Of a stretch of 32,397 nucleotides of DNA, positions 24,754 through 32,397 are shown piece by piece (within the stretch, counting starts at the first letter, position 1; every line of letters starts with the position of its first letter). Made by a program: the position numbers and the translations under genes. Below the pieces are notes generated by a model. That model saw only the letters and a program-made list of their open reading frames with translations. It had not been told where the DNA came from and ran no database searches. Origin of the DNA: Pseudomonadales bacterium (lineage in GTDB: Bacteria; Pseudomonadota; Gammaproteobacteria; Pseudomonadales; Azotimanducaceae); NCBI GenBank assembly GCA_016779385.1, contig JADHNT010000021.1, positions 1-32,397 of the forward strand, read 5' to 3'.

Positions 24754-24866
24754 GGGGGGGCTCCTTGGTTTGGGGAAGCGCAGCGCGCAGGGCTTCATTT
24801 AACGGCAAAAGGCCCCGCATCGGCAATTTCTGCATAATGGGCCAGCATTTTCTGGGGGAAAGGAAG

Positions 24867-26072
24867 ATGGGAACGCAGCGAAAGGGCGCCATCGTCGGCT
24901 ATGCGGAGTGGCCAACGGTGCGGCGCTATAACGGGCCCCGGCGCTTCATGCTGGAGCAGTGGATGGACCTCGCTGCGGAAGCGCTTGCCGATGCGGGATT
25001 GGCCCTCAAGGACGTGGACGGGCTGGTCTGCGGCACGCTTCGGGAAGCGAACATGTTCGTGCCGGCGACCGTAGTGGAGTACCTGGGCCAGCCCGTGAAG
25101 TTCGCGGAATTCGTCGATCTTGGGGGCGCCACAGGTACGGGCATGCTCTGGCGTGCGGCTGCGGCCATCGAGCTGGGGCTTTGCGACGTTGTGCTGTGCG
25201 CTTTGCCGGGCCTGCCCATTCCGTCAAATCCGGATCCGCGGGACCGACCTCCCCCGGAGGCCCGGTGGCTGGGGTCTACCTCAAACGCCTGGGGATCACC
25301 GCAGGCAGAGTTTGAGGTGCCCTTTGGTAACGTCGCGCAGAATGCGGGCTACGCCATGATTGCGGCCCACTACGAGGCCCGCTTCGGATCCTGCGAACGG
25401 GCCCGGGCCCAAATCACGGCGCAGCAGCGGGCTAGCGCGGCCCTGAATCCTCTTGCTTCGTTCTACGAAAAGCCGGTCTCCCTTGACGAGGTGCTGGCCT
25501 CGCCCATGATCGCCGAGCCCCTGCGGCTCCTTGAAATTGTCATGCCCTGCGCCGGCGGAGCGGCGGTGGTACTGGCCTCTCCGGAGAAGGCGAAGAGGAG
25601 TCCCCACCGCCCGGTGCAGATCACCGGCTATGGGGAGTCGCTCACCATCAAGACCCCGACCTTTGCCGAGGATCTCGCGGTCACGCCCGTGGCGGCGGCC
25701 GCGGCCACGGCCTTTGCCCGGGCGGGCACGACGCCGGCGGCCATGGATCTCCTTGCCCTCTATGACTGCTACACGATTACCGTCTTGCTCACCTTGGAGG
25801 ACGCGGGCTTCTGCCCCAAGGGTGCGGGGGCGGCCTTCCTTGCTGAGCGGAATTTGGCCTTCGACGGCGATTTCCCCGTCAACACCCACGGGGGACAGCT
25901 TGGGGTGGGGCAGCCGGGCCTTGCTGGAGGTCTTCTCCAACCCATTGAAGCGGCGCGCCAGCTCATGGGGCGGGCCGGGCCCCGGCAGGTGCGGGACGTC
26001 AACCGGGCCCTGGTGACGGGTACCGGGGGTGTGATGAGCGAACAGGTTGCGCTGATTTTGGAGGGGGCGTAA
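24867..26072 (+). CDS. Thiolase-fold protein lacking catalytic Cys (Ltp2-like aldolase candidate)
   Basis: This 401-residue SCP2-thiolase-like protein lacks true thiolase catalysis residues. Where SCP-x thiolases have NNNCSTGS, it reads DLGGATGTG (84-92) with no Cys. The usual GHP becomes GQP in HGGQLGVGQPG (341-351), and the C-terminal GTGGVMSEQ has no Cys. Such proteins paired with a DUF35 partner include Ltp2, which cleaves sterol side-chain CoA by retro-aldol chemistry; the next gene is exactly such a partner. Tyrosines near LYDCYTIT (299-306) are candidates for catalysis. A Shine-Dalgarno-like GGAAAGGAAG precedes ATG 24867; the frame further upstream is discounted. Aldolase function is inferred. 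Confidence 0.87.
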   Translation: MGTQRKGAIVGYAEWPTVRRYNGPRRFMLEQWMDLAAEALADAGLALKDVDGLVCGTLREANMFVPATVVEYLGQPVKFAEFVDLGGATGTGMLWRAAAAIELGLCDVVLCALPGLPIPSNPDPRDRPPPEARWLGSTSNAWGSPQAEFEVPFGNVAQNAGYAMIAAHYEARFGSCERARAQITAQQRASAALNPLASFYEKPVSLDEVLASPMIAEPLRLLEIVMPCAGGAAVVLASPEKAKRSPHRPVQITGYGESLTIKTPTFAEDLAVTPVAAAAATAFARAGTTPAAMDLLALYDCYTITVLLTLEDAGFCPKGAGAAFLAERNLAFDGDFPVNTHGGQLGVGQPGLAGGLLQPIEAARQLMGRAGPRQVRDVNRALVTGTGGVMSEQVALILEGA

Positions 26073-26488
26073 TGACCGAGACCTTCCTTGCGCCCCTGGC
26101 ACCAAAGATGACGCCCACGAGCGCGCCCTTTTGGGCGGCGCTGGGAGAAGGGCGGGTCGTGCTTCAGCAGTGCGACGGCTGCGAAGCCTGGGTATTCTAT
26201 CCTCGGCCGCGCTGTCCCCATTGCCTGAGTGCGGCGCTCAGCTGGAAGCCCGTATCGGGGCGGGCCACCCTGACCACCTGGACCCACTGCCCCCGGCCCA
26301 CGGCGCCGCCCTTTACAGGCCTAGCGCCTCAAACGCTGGCGGTGGTGACCCTTGAGGAAGAAGTGCGCATGAGCACTTTCCTGCTGGAGACGGCGGGGCG
26401 GACCCTGTCCCTTGGCATGGCCCTGGCGCCGCGCTTCGTCCCCACGGAGGACGGCACGGCGACGCTCCTCGCCTTTGCTCCCGCCTAA
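26072..26488 (+). CDS. DUF35 Zn-ribbon/OB-fold partner protein
   Basis: This 138-residue protein has an N-terminal helix, a rubredoxin-like zinc ribbon with C34-x2-C37 and C48-x2-C51 (QQCDGCEAW, RCPHCLS), and an OB-fold from about residue 58 (KPVSGRATLTTWT). DUF35 proteins of this type bind thiolase-fold partners and shape or gate the acyl-CoA site, as ChsH2-DUF35 does for Ltp2. The ATG shares one base with the thiolase-like stop (TAATG), so the two are almost certainly made as a complex. Its 3' end overlaps the convergent transporter gene by 4 bp. Confidence 0.92.
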   Translation: MTETFLAPLAPKMTPTSAPFWAALGEGRVVLQQCDGCEAWVFYPRPRCPHCLSAALSWKPVSGRATLTTWTHCPRPTAPPFTGLAPQTLAVVTLEEEVRMSTFLLETAGRTLSLGMALAPRFVPTEDGTATLLAFAPA

Positions 26489-27957
26489 GCGGGGGTAGAG
26501 GTTCGCCGGGCCTCGCGCCGAACCAGCCGTTCCCGCAGCCGGGCATGACGGGCTGGGGTGAGGGGGTAGTTCCAAATCAGCCCCAGGGCCGAGCCGAAGA
26601 AGACCACGGGCCCCATGGTGTAGACGATACGCAGGGCCAGTACCCCCGCCTCCGTGGAAGCTTCCACGCCCCCGGCGGCGTCGAAACCCAGGAGCCCCAC
26701 CACGTTCAGAGACACCCCCGTGCCCAGGGCGATGGCGATTTTCGTCGTCATGCCCATGAAGGCGAAGTAGGTGCCCGCCCGCTTGCCGCCGGAGCGCATG
26801 CTGTCCACATCCACCACGTCGGCCAGCATGGCGGCGGGAAGGAACTGCAAGCCGCCGAAGCAAAAGCCCTTCAGAATGAAGAGGGCAAAGAAGGCGTTGT
26901 AGTCCCCGTATTCCAGGAAGAAGTTGGCGGCGGAAACGCAGCCCACGGTGATCAGGGTGCCCATGAAGGCGCGATGCTTCCCTATTCGTTTGCCGAGCCC
27001 AAGCCAGAAGGGAATGGCGGCGATGCCGGCGACAAAGTAAAAGAAGTAGGCGCTGCCGATGGAGCCGAGGCCCACGATATCGCGCATGAAGAAGAGGGAA
27101 ACGGCGTTCCGGAAGGCCTCGCCGAAGTAAACCAGCAAGCCAATCAGCAGCACCCGCTTCATGGGACCGTTGCGCATTACCATGGCTAGGCCTTCGCGCA
27201 GGGAAACGCGCGGCGTCGCCGCAAAGCGCGGTTCGGCAACGGTGAGTAGGACCGCCATGGCGCAGAGGGGCAAGAGGGCAAGAACGGTGATCGCGAGCCC
27301 TTCGAGCACGGGCCCGGTGAGGGCCGCTCGGGTCATGGTGGGGGCGGCTTCCGGCGCGGGCCCCCCGAACCAGGCGCCGATGGTGGCCAGCGTATGCTGG
27401 AAGACGCCCGCAAGGCCGGTCCCCCGGTCCGCCATGACCTCCACCACCATGGGCACCGCGGCAGCGGTCATGAGCCCCGCTAGCACGTAGACCTCCCGCG
27501 CGGCGGTGACTCGAGATCGCTGGTGGTAATCCGGGGACAGCTCGGCGCCCCAGGCCGCGTGGGGCAAGGAAATGAGCGTCGCGCCGAAGAAAAATAGGGT
27601 GAGCCAGAGTAGGAAGTAGGCAAGCCCCACCTCGGGGTCAGGCACGAAGAGCTGCCAAGCCCCGAGCATCATTAGCGGCACCCCAAGGATCAGGAAGGGG
27701 CGCCGCCGCCCGAGGGGGGAGCGAAAGCGATCGGAGAGCTCCCCGATCAGCGGATCGGTAATGACGTCTGTGAAGCGCGCCAGCATAAGCATGGTGCCCA
27801 CGGTAGCCAGCGGTAGGCCCAGGGCGCCAGCGTAGTGCGCGGGAATCCAAATCGAGAGCGGATAGCCGATAACGGCGAGCGGTAAGCCCAGGGTGCCATG
27901 GCCCCAAACGGTGCGAAGGGGCAGCGCGGTGGCGCTGCCCGAATCATCTTTTGACAT
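26485..27957 (-). CDS. GPH family (glycoside-pentoside-hexuronide:cation symporter type) MFS transporter
   Basis: This 490-residue protein has about 12 membrane helices and the GPH-family signature at the loop after helix 2: LARFTDVITDPLIGELSDRF, followed by SPLGRRRPFLILG. Known members such as MelB import sugars with Na+ or H+, but many bacterial paralogues have unassigned substrates. GGAGGGG sits just upstream of the ATG. A Met/Phe-rich central region (FMRDIVGLGSIGSAYFFYF) begins the second bundle. It is convergent with the thiolase/DUF35 pair and so not cotranscribed with them. A sugar, glycoside or glycoconjugated substrate is possible but not readable. Confidence 0.9.
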   Translation of the reverse strand: MSKDDSGSATALPLRTVWGHGTLGLPLAVIGYPLSIWIPAHYAGALGLPLATVGTMLMLARFTDVITDPLIGELSDRFRSPLGRRRPFLILGVPLMMLGAWQLFVPDPEVGLAYFLLWLTLFFFGATLISLPHAAWGAELSPDYHQRSRVTAAREVYVLAGLMTAAAVPMVVEVMADRGTGLAGVFQHTLATIGAWFGGPAPEAAPTMTRAALTGPVLEGLAITVLALLPLCAMAVLLTVAEPRFAATPRVSLREGLAMVMRNGPMKRVLLIGLLVYFGEAFRNAVSLFFMRDIVGLGSIGSAYFFYFVAGIAAIPFWLGLGKRIGKHRAFMGTLITVGCVSAANFFLEYGDYNAFFALFILKGFCFGGLQFLPAAMLADVVDVDSMRSGGKRAGTYFAFMGMTTKIAIALGTGVSLNVVGLLGFDAAGGVEASTEAGVLALRIVYTMGPVVFFGSALGLIWNYPLTPARHARLRERLVRREARRTSTPA

Positions 27958-27995
27958 AAAGCCCCTCCCCAGGTAGCTCTCTGGAGTCTAGGGCC

Positions 27996-28295
27996 TTAGG
28001 CCTTGGGGGGGAATAACTGTTTGCCCCGGAGCACGAGCCATAGCACGGCGACGGGATTGCCCAGGCACGCCAGGGCGAGCACCCAGGCCCCGGCCCGGAG
28101 GGGCGAGGGCTCGAAGTGGAGAATGATCAGGGCGAAAACCAGCACCCCAAGGTAGAAATCCGCGAGGGTGATCTGGCCCCAGGGGTTGGCGAGGAGCGTA
28201 CCGGCCCCCGCTGTGCCCTGAGCCAGGAGCGTTTGTGCCAAAAGGGCGAGGAAGGCCAGGGCTCCCAGGATGGCAAGGCGTCGACCCATGGTCAT
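27996..28295 (-). CDS. Small three-helix membrane protein
   Basis: This 99-residue protein has a signal-like first helix (about 6-25), then a conserved-looking NPWGQITLADFYLGVLVFAL segment (37-56) and a third helix (about 67-90) ending in a basic tail. It resembles short uncharacterised inner-membrane proteins with an NPW...D-x-YLG motif, but I cannot name the family securely. It begins 3 bp after the aceK stop with GGAG nine bases upstream, so it is the likely last gene of the hisC-HAD-aceK operon. ATG 28289 is an alternative start. Confidence 0.7.
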   Translation of the reverse strand: MTMGRRLAILGALAFLALLAQTLLAQGTAGAGTLLANPWGQITLADFYLGVLVFALIILHFEPSPLRAGAWVLALACLGNPVAVLWLVLRGKQLFPPKA

Positions 28296-28298
28296 AAG

Positions 28299-30062
28299 TT
28301 AGCTCTCCAGGATCTGCGTGGCGGCGAAGCGTTCCGCAAAGCGGTGACGCCGGCGATAGGGGTAGACGTCCATCACAAAGCCCTTCTGGATCGAGGCCTG
28401 TAGTCCCCGCCAGTAGGCTGCGTCGAAAATTTCCCCATGGAGCTGGGTGAAGAGGCGCTTGGTGCGCGGGTTGGCGAAGAGAAAGCGCGGGAACTCCTCG
28501 GGAAAGACGTCTAAGGGCCCCACGGAGTACCAGGGCTCGGCGGCCATCTCCTCTTCCGGGGTGCGTGGCTCTGGGATTTCCCGGAAATTCACCTCCGTCA
28601 GGTAGCTGATTTCGTCGTAGTCGTAGAAGACCACGCGACCGTGGCGGGTGACCCCAAAGTTCTTCAGGAGCATGTCCCCGGGGAAGATGTTCGCTGCCGC
28701 CAGCTGGCGAATGGCGTTCCCGTATTCATCGAGGGCGCTCTTGATGTCCTCTTCGCTGGCCTGCTCCAGATAGAGATTCAGCGGGGTCATTTGCCGTTCC
28801 GTGTAGCAGTGATGAATCACCACCGCGTCCTCTTCCAGCGTGACGGACTCCGCGGCCACGGCGAGGAGTTCCTCTAGGAGTTCCGGATCGAAGCGCTCCC
28901 GTGGCAGGCGGAGGTTGGTGAATTCCTGCGTATCGGCCATGCGGCCGACGCGGTCGTGGAGCTTTACCAGCTCGTAGGAGGCCATGACCTGGCTTCGGCT
29001 CGTATGCTTCTGCGGCGGGAAGTGATCCTTGATGATCTTAAAGACCGTCTGGAAGCTCGGCAGCATGAACACGGCCATCACCATGCCCTTGATGCCCGGG
29101 GCCAGGATGAAGGGGTCGTCGGACTGGTCGAGGTGCGCCAGAAAATCCCGGTAGAACTCCGTTTTCCCGTGGCGGTAGAAGCCGATAGCGGTGTAAAGCT
29201 CGTGAATGGGCTTTCCCGGAAGGAGGGTATGCAGATACGCCACGAGGGCGGCGGGGTTGGGCGTATCCACGAGGAAGTAGGAGCGCGTAAAGCTGAACAC
29301 CATGGATAAATCGTTCTCTGCGGTGAGCATGGCATCGACGATCAGCGCCCCCGCCTCGTTATTCATGATGGCAATGGCAACCGGGTGCCTTTCCCCCGCA
29401 CCCTGAAGTTCCCCCACAAGGTAGGCGCCTTTGTTTCGGAAGAAGACGGGCACAAGGAGGGTCAGACTGCAGCCGGCCCCCGCGGGGGCCTCGCCACCGA
29501 AGGCCGCATTGATTGCCTGCTCCAGATAGGACGCGTCCCGCGCTCCGTCCTCCCAGGGGGCGGCGAAGGCGTAGTCCGCGAGTAGCTGATGGCACACGGC
29601 CGCCCAGCTTCCCGGCGTCGCGGCTTCGTAGCTCCGGGTGGGGCAATCCGCCGGATCCGCCGCCGAGGGCGGGGCTACGGAGTGGACGAAAAGATTATCG
29701 TCGAGCACCGCGTCGTGGTCCCAGAGGCGGCAGTAGATTGAGTTAAAGAAGGTCTCTGCCAACTCCCGATCCCCGCGTTTCTCGCAGAGGGCCGGATAGG
29801 CGTCCCGGGCGGCTCGCCATACCGTGAGGCTCGGCTGGCCGGCGAGGCGAAGATCGGAGACCACCCGGCCTACGGCCTTAGCGTAGCTCTCGATCCGCGC
29901 CATGGAGGCGGCCTGTCCGTCGGCCCAGGCCGCGGCTTCGAAGCGGGCCTCGGCGCCCCGGGTGATCTCCCGAAAGCGTTTGCGATAGGCCTCAAAGCCT
30001 TGGAGCACGTGTTCGGCGATGGCAACGCCGCGGCGTCGTTCATCATCCGTGGGGGCAGTCAT
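28299..30062 (-). CDS. aceK: Isocitrate dehydrogenase kinase/phosphatase
   Basis: This 587-residue protein is close to E. coli AceK in length (578) and content. It inactivates isocitrate dehydrogenase by phosphorylation and reverses it, diverting carbon to the glyoxylate shunt during growth on acetate or fatty acids. The ATP-site region includes FKIIKDHFPPQK, HDRVGRMADTQEF, NIFPGDMLLKNFGVT and the metal-binding FYDYDEISYLTEVNF. AceK-specific blocks VVFSFTRSYFLVDT-like (here MVFSFTRSYFLVDT) and PWYSVGPLDVFPEEF are intact. The upstream frame runs further, but ATG 30062 overlaps the HAD stop (ATGA). Unlike E. coli aceBAK, no aceA or aceB is beside it. The gene fits an organism living on acyl-CoA-derived carbon. 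Confidence 0.97.
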   Translation of the reverse strand: MTAPTDDERRRGVAIAEHVLQGFEAYRKRFREITRGAEARFEAAAWADGQAASMARIESYAKAVGRVVSDLRLAGQPSLTVWRAARDAYPALCEKRGDRELAETFFNSIYCRLWDHDAVLDDNLFVHSVAPPSAADPADCPTRSYEAATPGSWAAVCHQLLADYAFAAPWEDGARDASYLEQAINAAFGGEAPAGAGCSLTLLVPVFFRNKGAYLVGELQGAGERHPVAIAIMNNEAGALIVDAMLTAENDLSMVFSFTRSYFLVDTPNPAALVAYLHTLLPGKPIHELYTAIGFYRHGKTEFYRDFLAHLDQSDDPFILAPGIKGMVMAVFMLPSFQTVFKIIKDHFPPQKHTSRSQVMASYELVKLHDRVGRMADTQEFTNLRLPRERFDPELLEELLAVAAESVTLEEDAVVIHHCYTERQMTPLNLYLEQASEEDIKSALDEYGNAIRQLAAANIFPGDMLLKNFGVTRHGRVVFYDYDEISYLTEVNFREIPEPRTPEEEMAAEPWYSVGPLDVFPEEFPRFLFANPRTKRLFTQLHGEIFDAAYWRGLQASIQKGFVMDVYPYRRRHRFAERFAATQILES

Positions 30063-30649
30063 AAAAGGGCTCCAAGGTGGCTCCAGTGGGGGAGGAGGTG
30101 ATCGGTGAGCTCGGGCCAGCGCTCCGGGCAGTCGGCGGTGAAGTGCACCGTGGCAACCCCCGCGGCGCGACCGGCGGCGAGGTCCAAGCCATGGTCGCCC
30201 AACATTACGCAAGCGTCAGCGTCTAAGGCCCAGTGCCGCTGGAGCCATTGGAGGGCGTCGGGGCTGGGCTTGGGCTCGGCGCTTTCCCGGCCTAGCACGG
30301 CGCTTGGGGCAAAAAGATCGTTGAGCCCCAGCTGTGCGAGCGTGAGATGGGCGTTGGCTACGCTGTTTCGCGTCACCACGCCCAGGTTCCCGCCCCGATC
30401 CCGTAGCGCCTCCAGGGCCTCTCGGATCCCAGGCTGGGGACGGCACGCTGCAATGAGTTCTGCCTCCAGGGCTTCAAGGCGAGCCCCGAGAGCCCTGGCT
30501 TCCGCTACCGGGCGGGAGGCCAGGTACTCGAGAATCAGGACCCCCTGCGGGAGTCCTAGCGCTTCCCGGAGACCATCGAAGTCATGGACGGGCAGGGCTA
30601 GGGTGCCGTCGAGGTCGAAAATCCAGCCCTGCCGTCCTCGGAGGCTCAT
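30059..30649 (-). CDS. HAD-superfamily phosphatase (Gph-like)
   Basis: This 196-residue HAD hydrolase has all four motifs: I, FDLDGTL with D12 as nucleophile and D14; II, T93 in VVTRNS; III, K127 in EPKPSPDAL; IV, MLGDHGLDL at 149-157. A helical cap lies between motifs I and II, as in phosphoglycolate phosphatase-like subfamily IA. The likely role is dephosphorylation of a small metabolite or damage product. It is joined by ATGA overlaps to hisC upstream and aceK downstream. HisC is followed in some genomes by histidinol-phosphate phosphatase, but HAD-type HisN/HisB-N has different signatures, so that role is only a possibility. Confidence 0.9.
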   Translation of the reverse strand: MSLRGRQGWIFDLDGTLALPVHDFDGLREALGLPQGVLILEYLASRPVAEARALGARLEALEAELIAACRPQPGIREALEALRDRGGNLGVVTRNSVANAHLTLAQLGLNDLFAPSAVLGRESAEPKPSPDALQWLQRHWALDADACVMLGDHGLDLAAGRAAGVATVHFTADCPERWPELTDHLLPHWSHLGALL

Positions 30650-31716
30650 GGGGCGCCGGGCAAGGCCGCCAGCAGCGCCGCGTTTTCTTCCGCCGTGCCC
30701 ACGGTGATGCGCAGCCGCTGCCCTAAGGCGCCGGGAAAATGACGAACCAAAATACCCACCGCTTTGAGCTGATCCTTGATGGCGGCGGCATCCAGGGCGG
30801 CAGGCACGGTTGGGAAGAGGAAATTGGTTTGGGATGGGGGCGCCTCGTAGCCGAGCGCCGCAAGCGCCATCCTCAGCGCTTCCCGCTCCCGGCGCACCGT
30901 TGCCCAGTTCTCCCGAGCCCAGCTTTGATCTTTTAGGGCCGCCGTGGCGAGGGTTTGGGCGATGGCGTCGACGTTATAGGAGTCTCGGGTTTTTGTGAGC
31001 ATCGGCTCGAGGAGACTCGGCTGTGCGAGGCCGTAGCCAAAGCGAAGCCCGGCGAGGGCGTAGCCCTTCGATAGGGTGCGTAGCAGCAGAACTCGGTCGT
31101 GGCGCTGGATTAGCGCGAAGGCCGTAGCTTTATGATCCTCGTCAATGAAATCCACGTAGGCCTGGTCGATAAGCACTACGCCTGAGAACTGGCTCAGGAG
31201 GTTCTCGAGGGCTTCTTCGGTAAAGAGGCGCCCCGTAGGCGCATGGGGATTTACCAGGCAGAACAACCCCGCCCCCGCGGCTTCGGCGCGAGCCCCGAGG
31301 TCCTCCGGGAGGGCGAAGTCCGTCTTCAGGTCGAAGGCTATCGTGGGGCAGCCCTGCACCGCGGCCAGCACCGGGTAAAGGGAATAGCTTGGTTCCGTGG
31401 TGGCCAGGGGCTGGCCGGGCTCGAGGTAGGTGGTGATGAGCAGGCGCAGCAGTTCGTCGCCACCGTTAGTGGCCATCACCCAGTCCGCGGTCAGCCCGTG
31501 GAGCGCCGCCGCAGCTTCCCGAAACCCTTCGGCGAGGGGGCTCGGGTAGCGGCGCAGCGTGGCCACGTCGAAGTGCGCGAGGGCCTGGGCGACGGCCGGG
31601 CTCGGCGCGTAGGGGTTCTCGTTGGTGTTGAGCTTGATGACGGACCCATCCTGGGGCTGTTCGCCGAAGGTATAGCCGGTCATGGCCCGAAGGGCGGGGC
31701 GCTCAAAGCGGTTCAC
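30646..31716 (-). CDS. hisC: Histidinol-phosphate aminotransferase family enzyme
   Basis: This 356-residue fold-type I aminotransferase matches HisC: N-terminal KLNTNENPYAPSP (28-40), N156 in LVNPHAP, D184 and Y187 in VLIDQAYVDF, the PLP lysine K217 in RTLSKGYALAGLRFGYG, and the phosphate-binding arginine region near the C terminus (RHFPGALGQRLRITVG). It converts imidazole-acetol phosphate and glutamate to histidinol phosphate, and paralogues can also transaminate aromatic keto-acids. No other his genes are near, so a paralogue role is possible. The start is GTG with GGAG eight bases upstream. It leads the operon that continues to the HAD phosphatase and aceK. Confidence 0.9.
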   Translation of the reverse strand: MNRFERPALRAMTGYTFGEQPQDGSVIKLNTNENPYAPSPAVAQALAHFDVATLRRYPSPLAEGFREAAAALHGLTADWVMATNGGDELLRLLITTYLEPGQPLATTEPSYSLYPVLAAVQGCPTIAFDLKTDFALPEDLGARAEAAGAGLFCLVNPHAPTGRLFTEEALENLLSQFSGVVLIDQAYVDFIDEDHKATAFALIQRHDRVLLLRTLSKGYALAGLRFGYGLAQPSLLEPMLTKTRDSYNVDAIAQTLATAALKDQSWARENWATVRREREALRMALAALGYEAPPSQTNFLFPTVPAALDAAAIKDQLKAVGILVRHFPGALGQRLRITVGTAEENAALLAALPGAP

Positions 31717-31781
31717 GGGTGGGGCTCCGAAAACGGTGAAAGGGCGCAGTGTACGCGCCGTGAGGAGCCTGGGGGAGGGGC

Positions 31782-31811
31782 AAAAAAAACGGCCGCCCGA
31801 GGGCGGCCGTT
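31782..31811 (-). terminator. Rho-independent terminator of the TonB receptor gene
   Basis: Read on the minus strand, an 11-bp stem (AACGGCCGCCC with GGGCGGCCGTT) around a very short loop is followed by a run of eight T. It lies about 20 bp after the receptor stop codon. On the plus strand there is only an A run before the stem, so termination is expected for minus-strand transcripts. Confidence 0.9.
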
Positions 31812-31831
31812 GGGACCTGCGAGGCTTCGCC

Positions 31832-32397
31832 TTAGAAGTTGAAGCCGAGGGTTGCGCCGTAAAGTCGCGGCTCGATGAGGAACGCGTTGGTGAACAGGCC
31901 GGAGGAGGGGTCCGTCTGGTAGCTGCCCACGATGTTGTCGTCGTTCATGAGGTTCTGGCCGAAGAGGCGCAGGTTCCACCGCTCGTCGGCGCTGGTCAGC
32001 GTCACCTGGGCATTCACCACATCCCAGCTATCGATCAGATCCTGGGGACGGTTGAAGGCGGTGGTGTAGAACTCGTCCTGCCAGTAGTAGTCGATGCGGC
32101 TGGTGAGGCTCATGCCGTTACCGAAGAAGTGCGTGTACTGGCCACCGAGGGTAACGGTGAGTTCTGGTGCGTTCACCAGGCTGTTGCCGTTGAGGTTTAC
32201 GCCCTGGCCCGAGGGGAGGTACTCGTAGCCCGGGAAGGCCCCAGAAGCGAGCACGGCTTCGATGGCGGCGCAGCTGCCGAAGGCCGAGTCAGACACGCCC
32301 GGGGTGGCCGGGAGGGCCGCTCCTGCGAGGGCGCCGCCGGAGAAGGGCCCAAGGTCCGTACCCGTAGGAAGGTAGAAACCGCCTGCGCCCGCGACCG
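31832..32397 (-). CDS. TonB-dependent receptor, C-terminal part
   Basis: The frame is open to the right edge, so this is the C-terminal 188 or so residues of a larger outer-membrane receptor. Alternating beta-strand patterns (LTVTLGGQYTHFF, SLTSRIDYYWQDEFYTT, VVNAQVTLTSADERWNLRLFGQNLMND) and the final EPRLYGATLGFNF, ending in an aromatic residue, are typical of the last strands of a 22-strand barrel. NAPELT/FGQNLMND-type blocks are common in marine gammaproteobacterial receptors of unknown ligand. The plug and TonB box lie outside the window. A GTG at 32296 is internal, not the start. Confidence 0.92.
   Translation of the reverse strand, partial: VAGAGGFYLPTGTDLGPFSGGALAGAALPATPGVSDSAFGSCAAIEAVLASGAFPGYEYLPSGQGVNLNGNSLVNAPELTVTLGGQYTHFFGNGMSLTSRIDYYWQDEFYTTAFNRPQDLIDSWDVVNAQVTLTSADERWNLRLFGQNLMNDDNIVGSYQTDPSSGLFTNAFLIEPRLYGATLGFNF

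Noticed and set aside
30063-30212. N-terminal extension of aceK
   Set aside because: It lies entirely within the HAD phosphatase gene and is Arg/Pro-rich. ATG 30062 gives an AceK-like length and an ATGA overlap.

Overview
The window is visibly G+C-rich, densely coded bacterial DNA. I see no rRNA or tRNA genes, no insertion sequences, no CRISPR arrays and no gene-free stretch over 300 bp. The gene complement suggests a free-living, probably aquatic gammaproteobacterium. The clues are an AceK isocitrate dehydrogenase kinase/phosphatase, a MetR-type regulator, an AttH/YbbAP-type export operon, a TonB-dependent receptor with a marine-gammaproteobacterial look, and several acyl-CoA catabolic genes. 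A Halieaceae/OM60-like or related lineage would fit, but that is inference. Adjacent genes very often overlap by exactly 4 nt (ATGA, GTGA, TTGA and one CTGA), so most of the window reads as translationally coupled operons.

Layout. At 1-1942 is the end of an osmoprotectant ABC transporter: an ATPase, then a fused substrate-binding/permease protein. At 1973-3241 (minus) is an M18 aminopeptidase. The plus-strand run 3323-11535 holds an extended-box Nudix hydrolase, a LolD/YbbA-like ATPase, a YbbP-like permease, an AttH/CrtC-like lipoprotein-processing or lipocalin-like protein, a Cys/Met-type PLP enzyme, an SDR and PurC. At 11551-13577 (minus) lie a serine beta-lactamase-like hydrolase and its upstream LysR regulator. 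The intergenic region beyond carries three perfect inverted repeats and leads into a small secreted protein (13786-14133) that ends in a strong terminator.

At 14233-19016 (plus) are a divergent TrmB-like methyltransferase and a five-gene acyl-CoA cluster: CaiB/BaiF CoA-transferase, LOG-like protein, limonene-epoxide-hydrolase-like enzyme with all catalytic residues, crotonase, and an HSD17B4-like dehydrogenase. At 19029-22895 are a small membrane protein, a plus-strand methyltransferase, and a convergent minus-strand cassette of GT4 glycosyltransferase, methyltransferase and alpha/alpha-barrel protein. These last three are joined by 4-nt overlaps and have no recognised pathway.

At 23069-23998 is MetR. 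At 24008-24753 (minus) are a 47-residue membrane protein and a PdxH-like flavoprotein that appears to start at CTG. At 24867-26488 (plus) is a thiolase-fold protein lacking the catalytic Cys, paired with a DUF35 Zn-ribbon/OB protein, as in Ltp2-ChsH2-type sterol side-chain aldolases. At 26485-27957 (minus) is a GPH-type transporter. At 27996-31716 (minus) is a tight hisC - HAD phosphatase - aceK - small membrane protein operon. The window closes with the C-terminal part of a TonB-dependent receptor and its terminator.

Taken together, the epoxide hydrolase, CoA-transferase, hydratase, dehydrogenase, aldolase-like pair and transporter suggest breakdown of a terpenoid- or sterol-like CoA-activated substrate. 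This is inference from gene content, not a demonstrated pathway.
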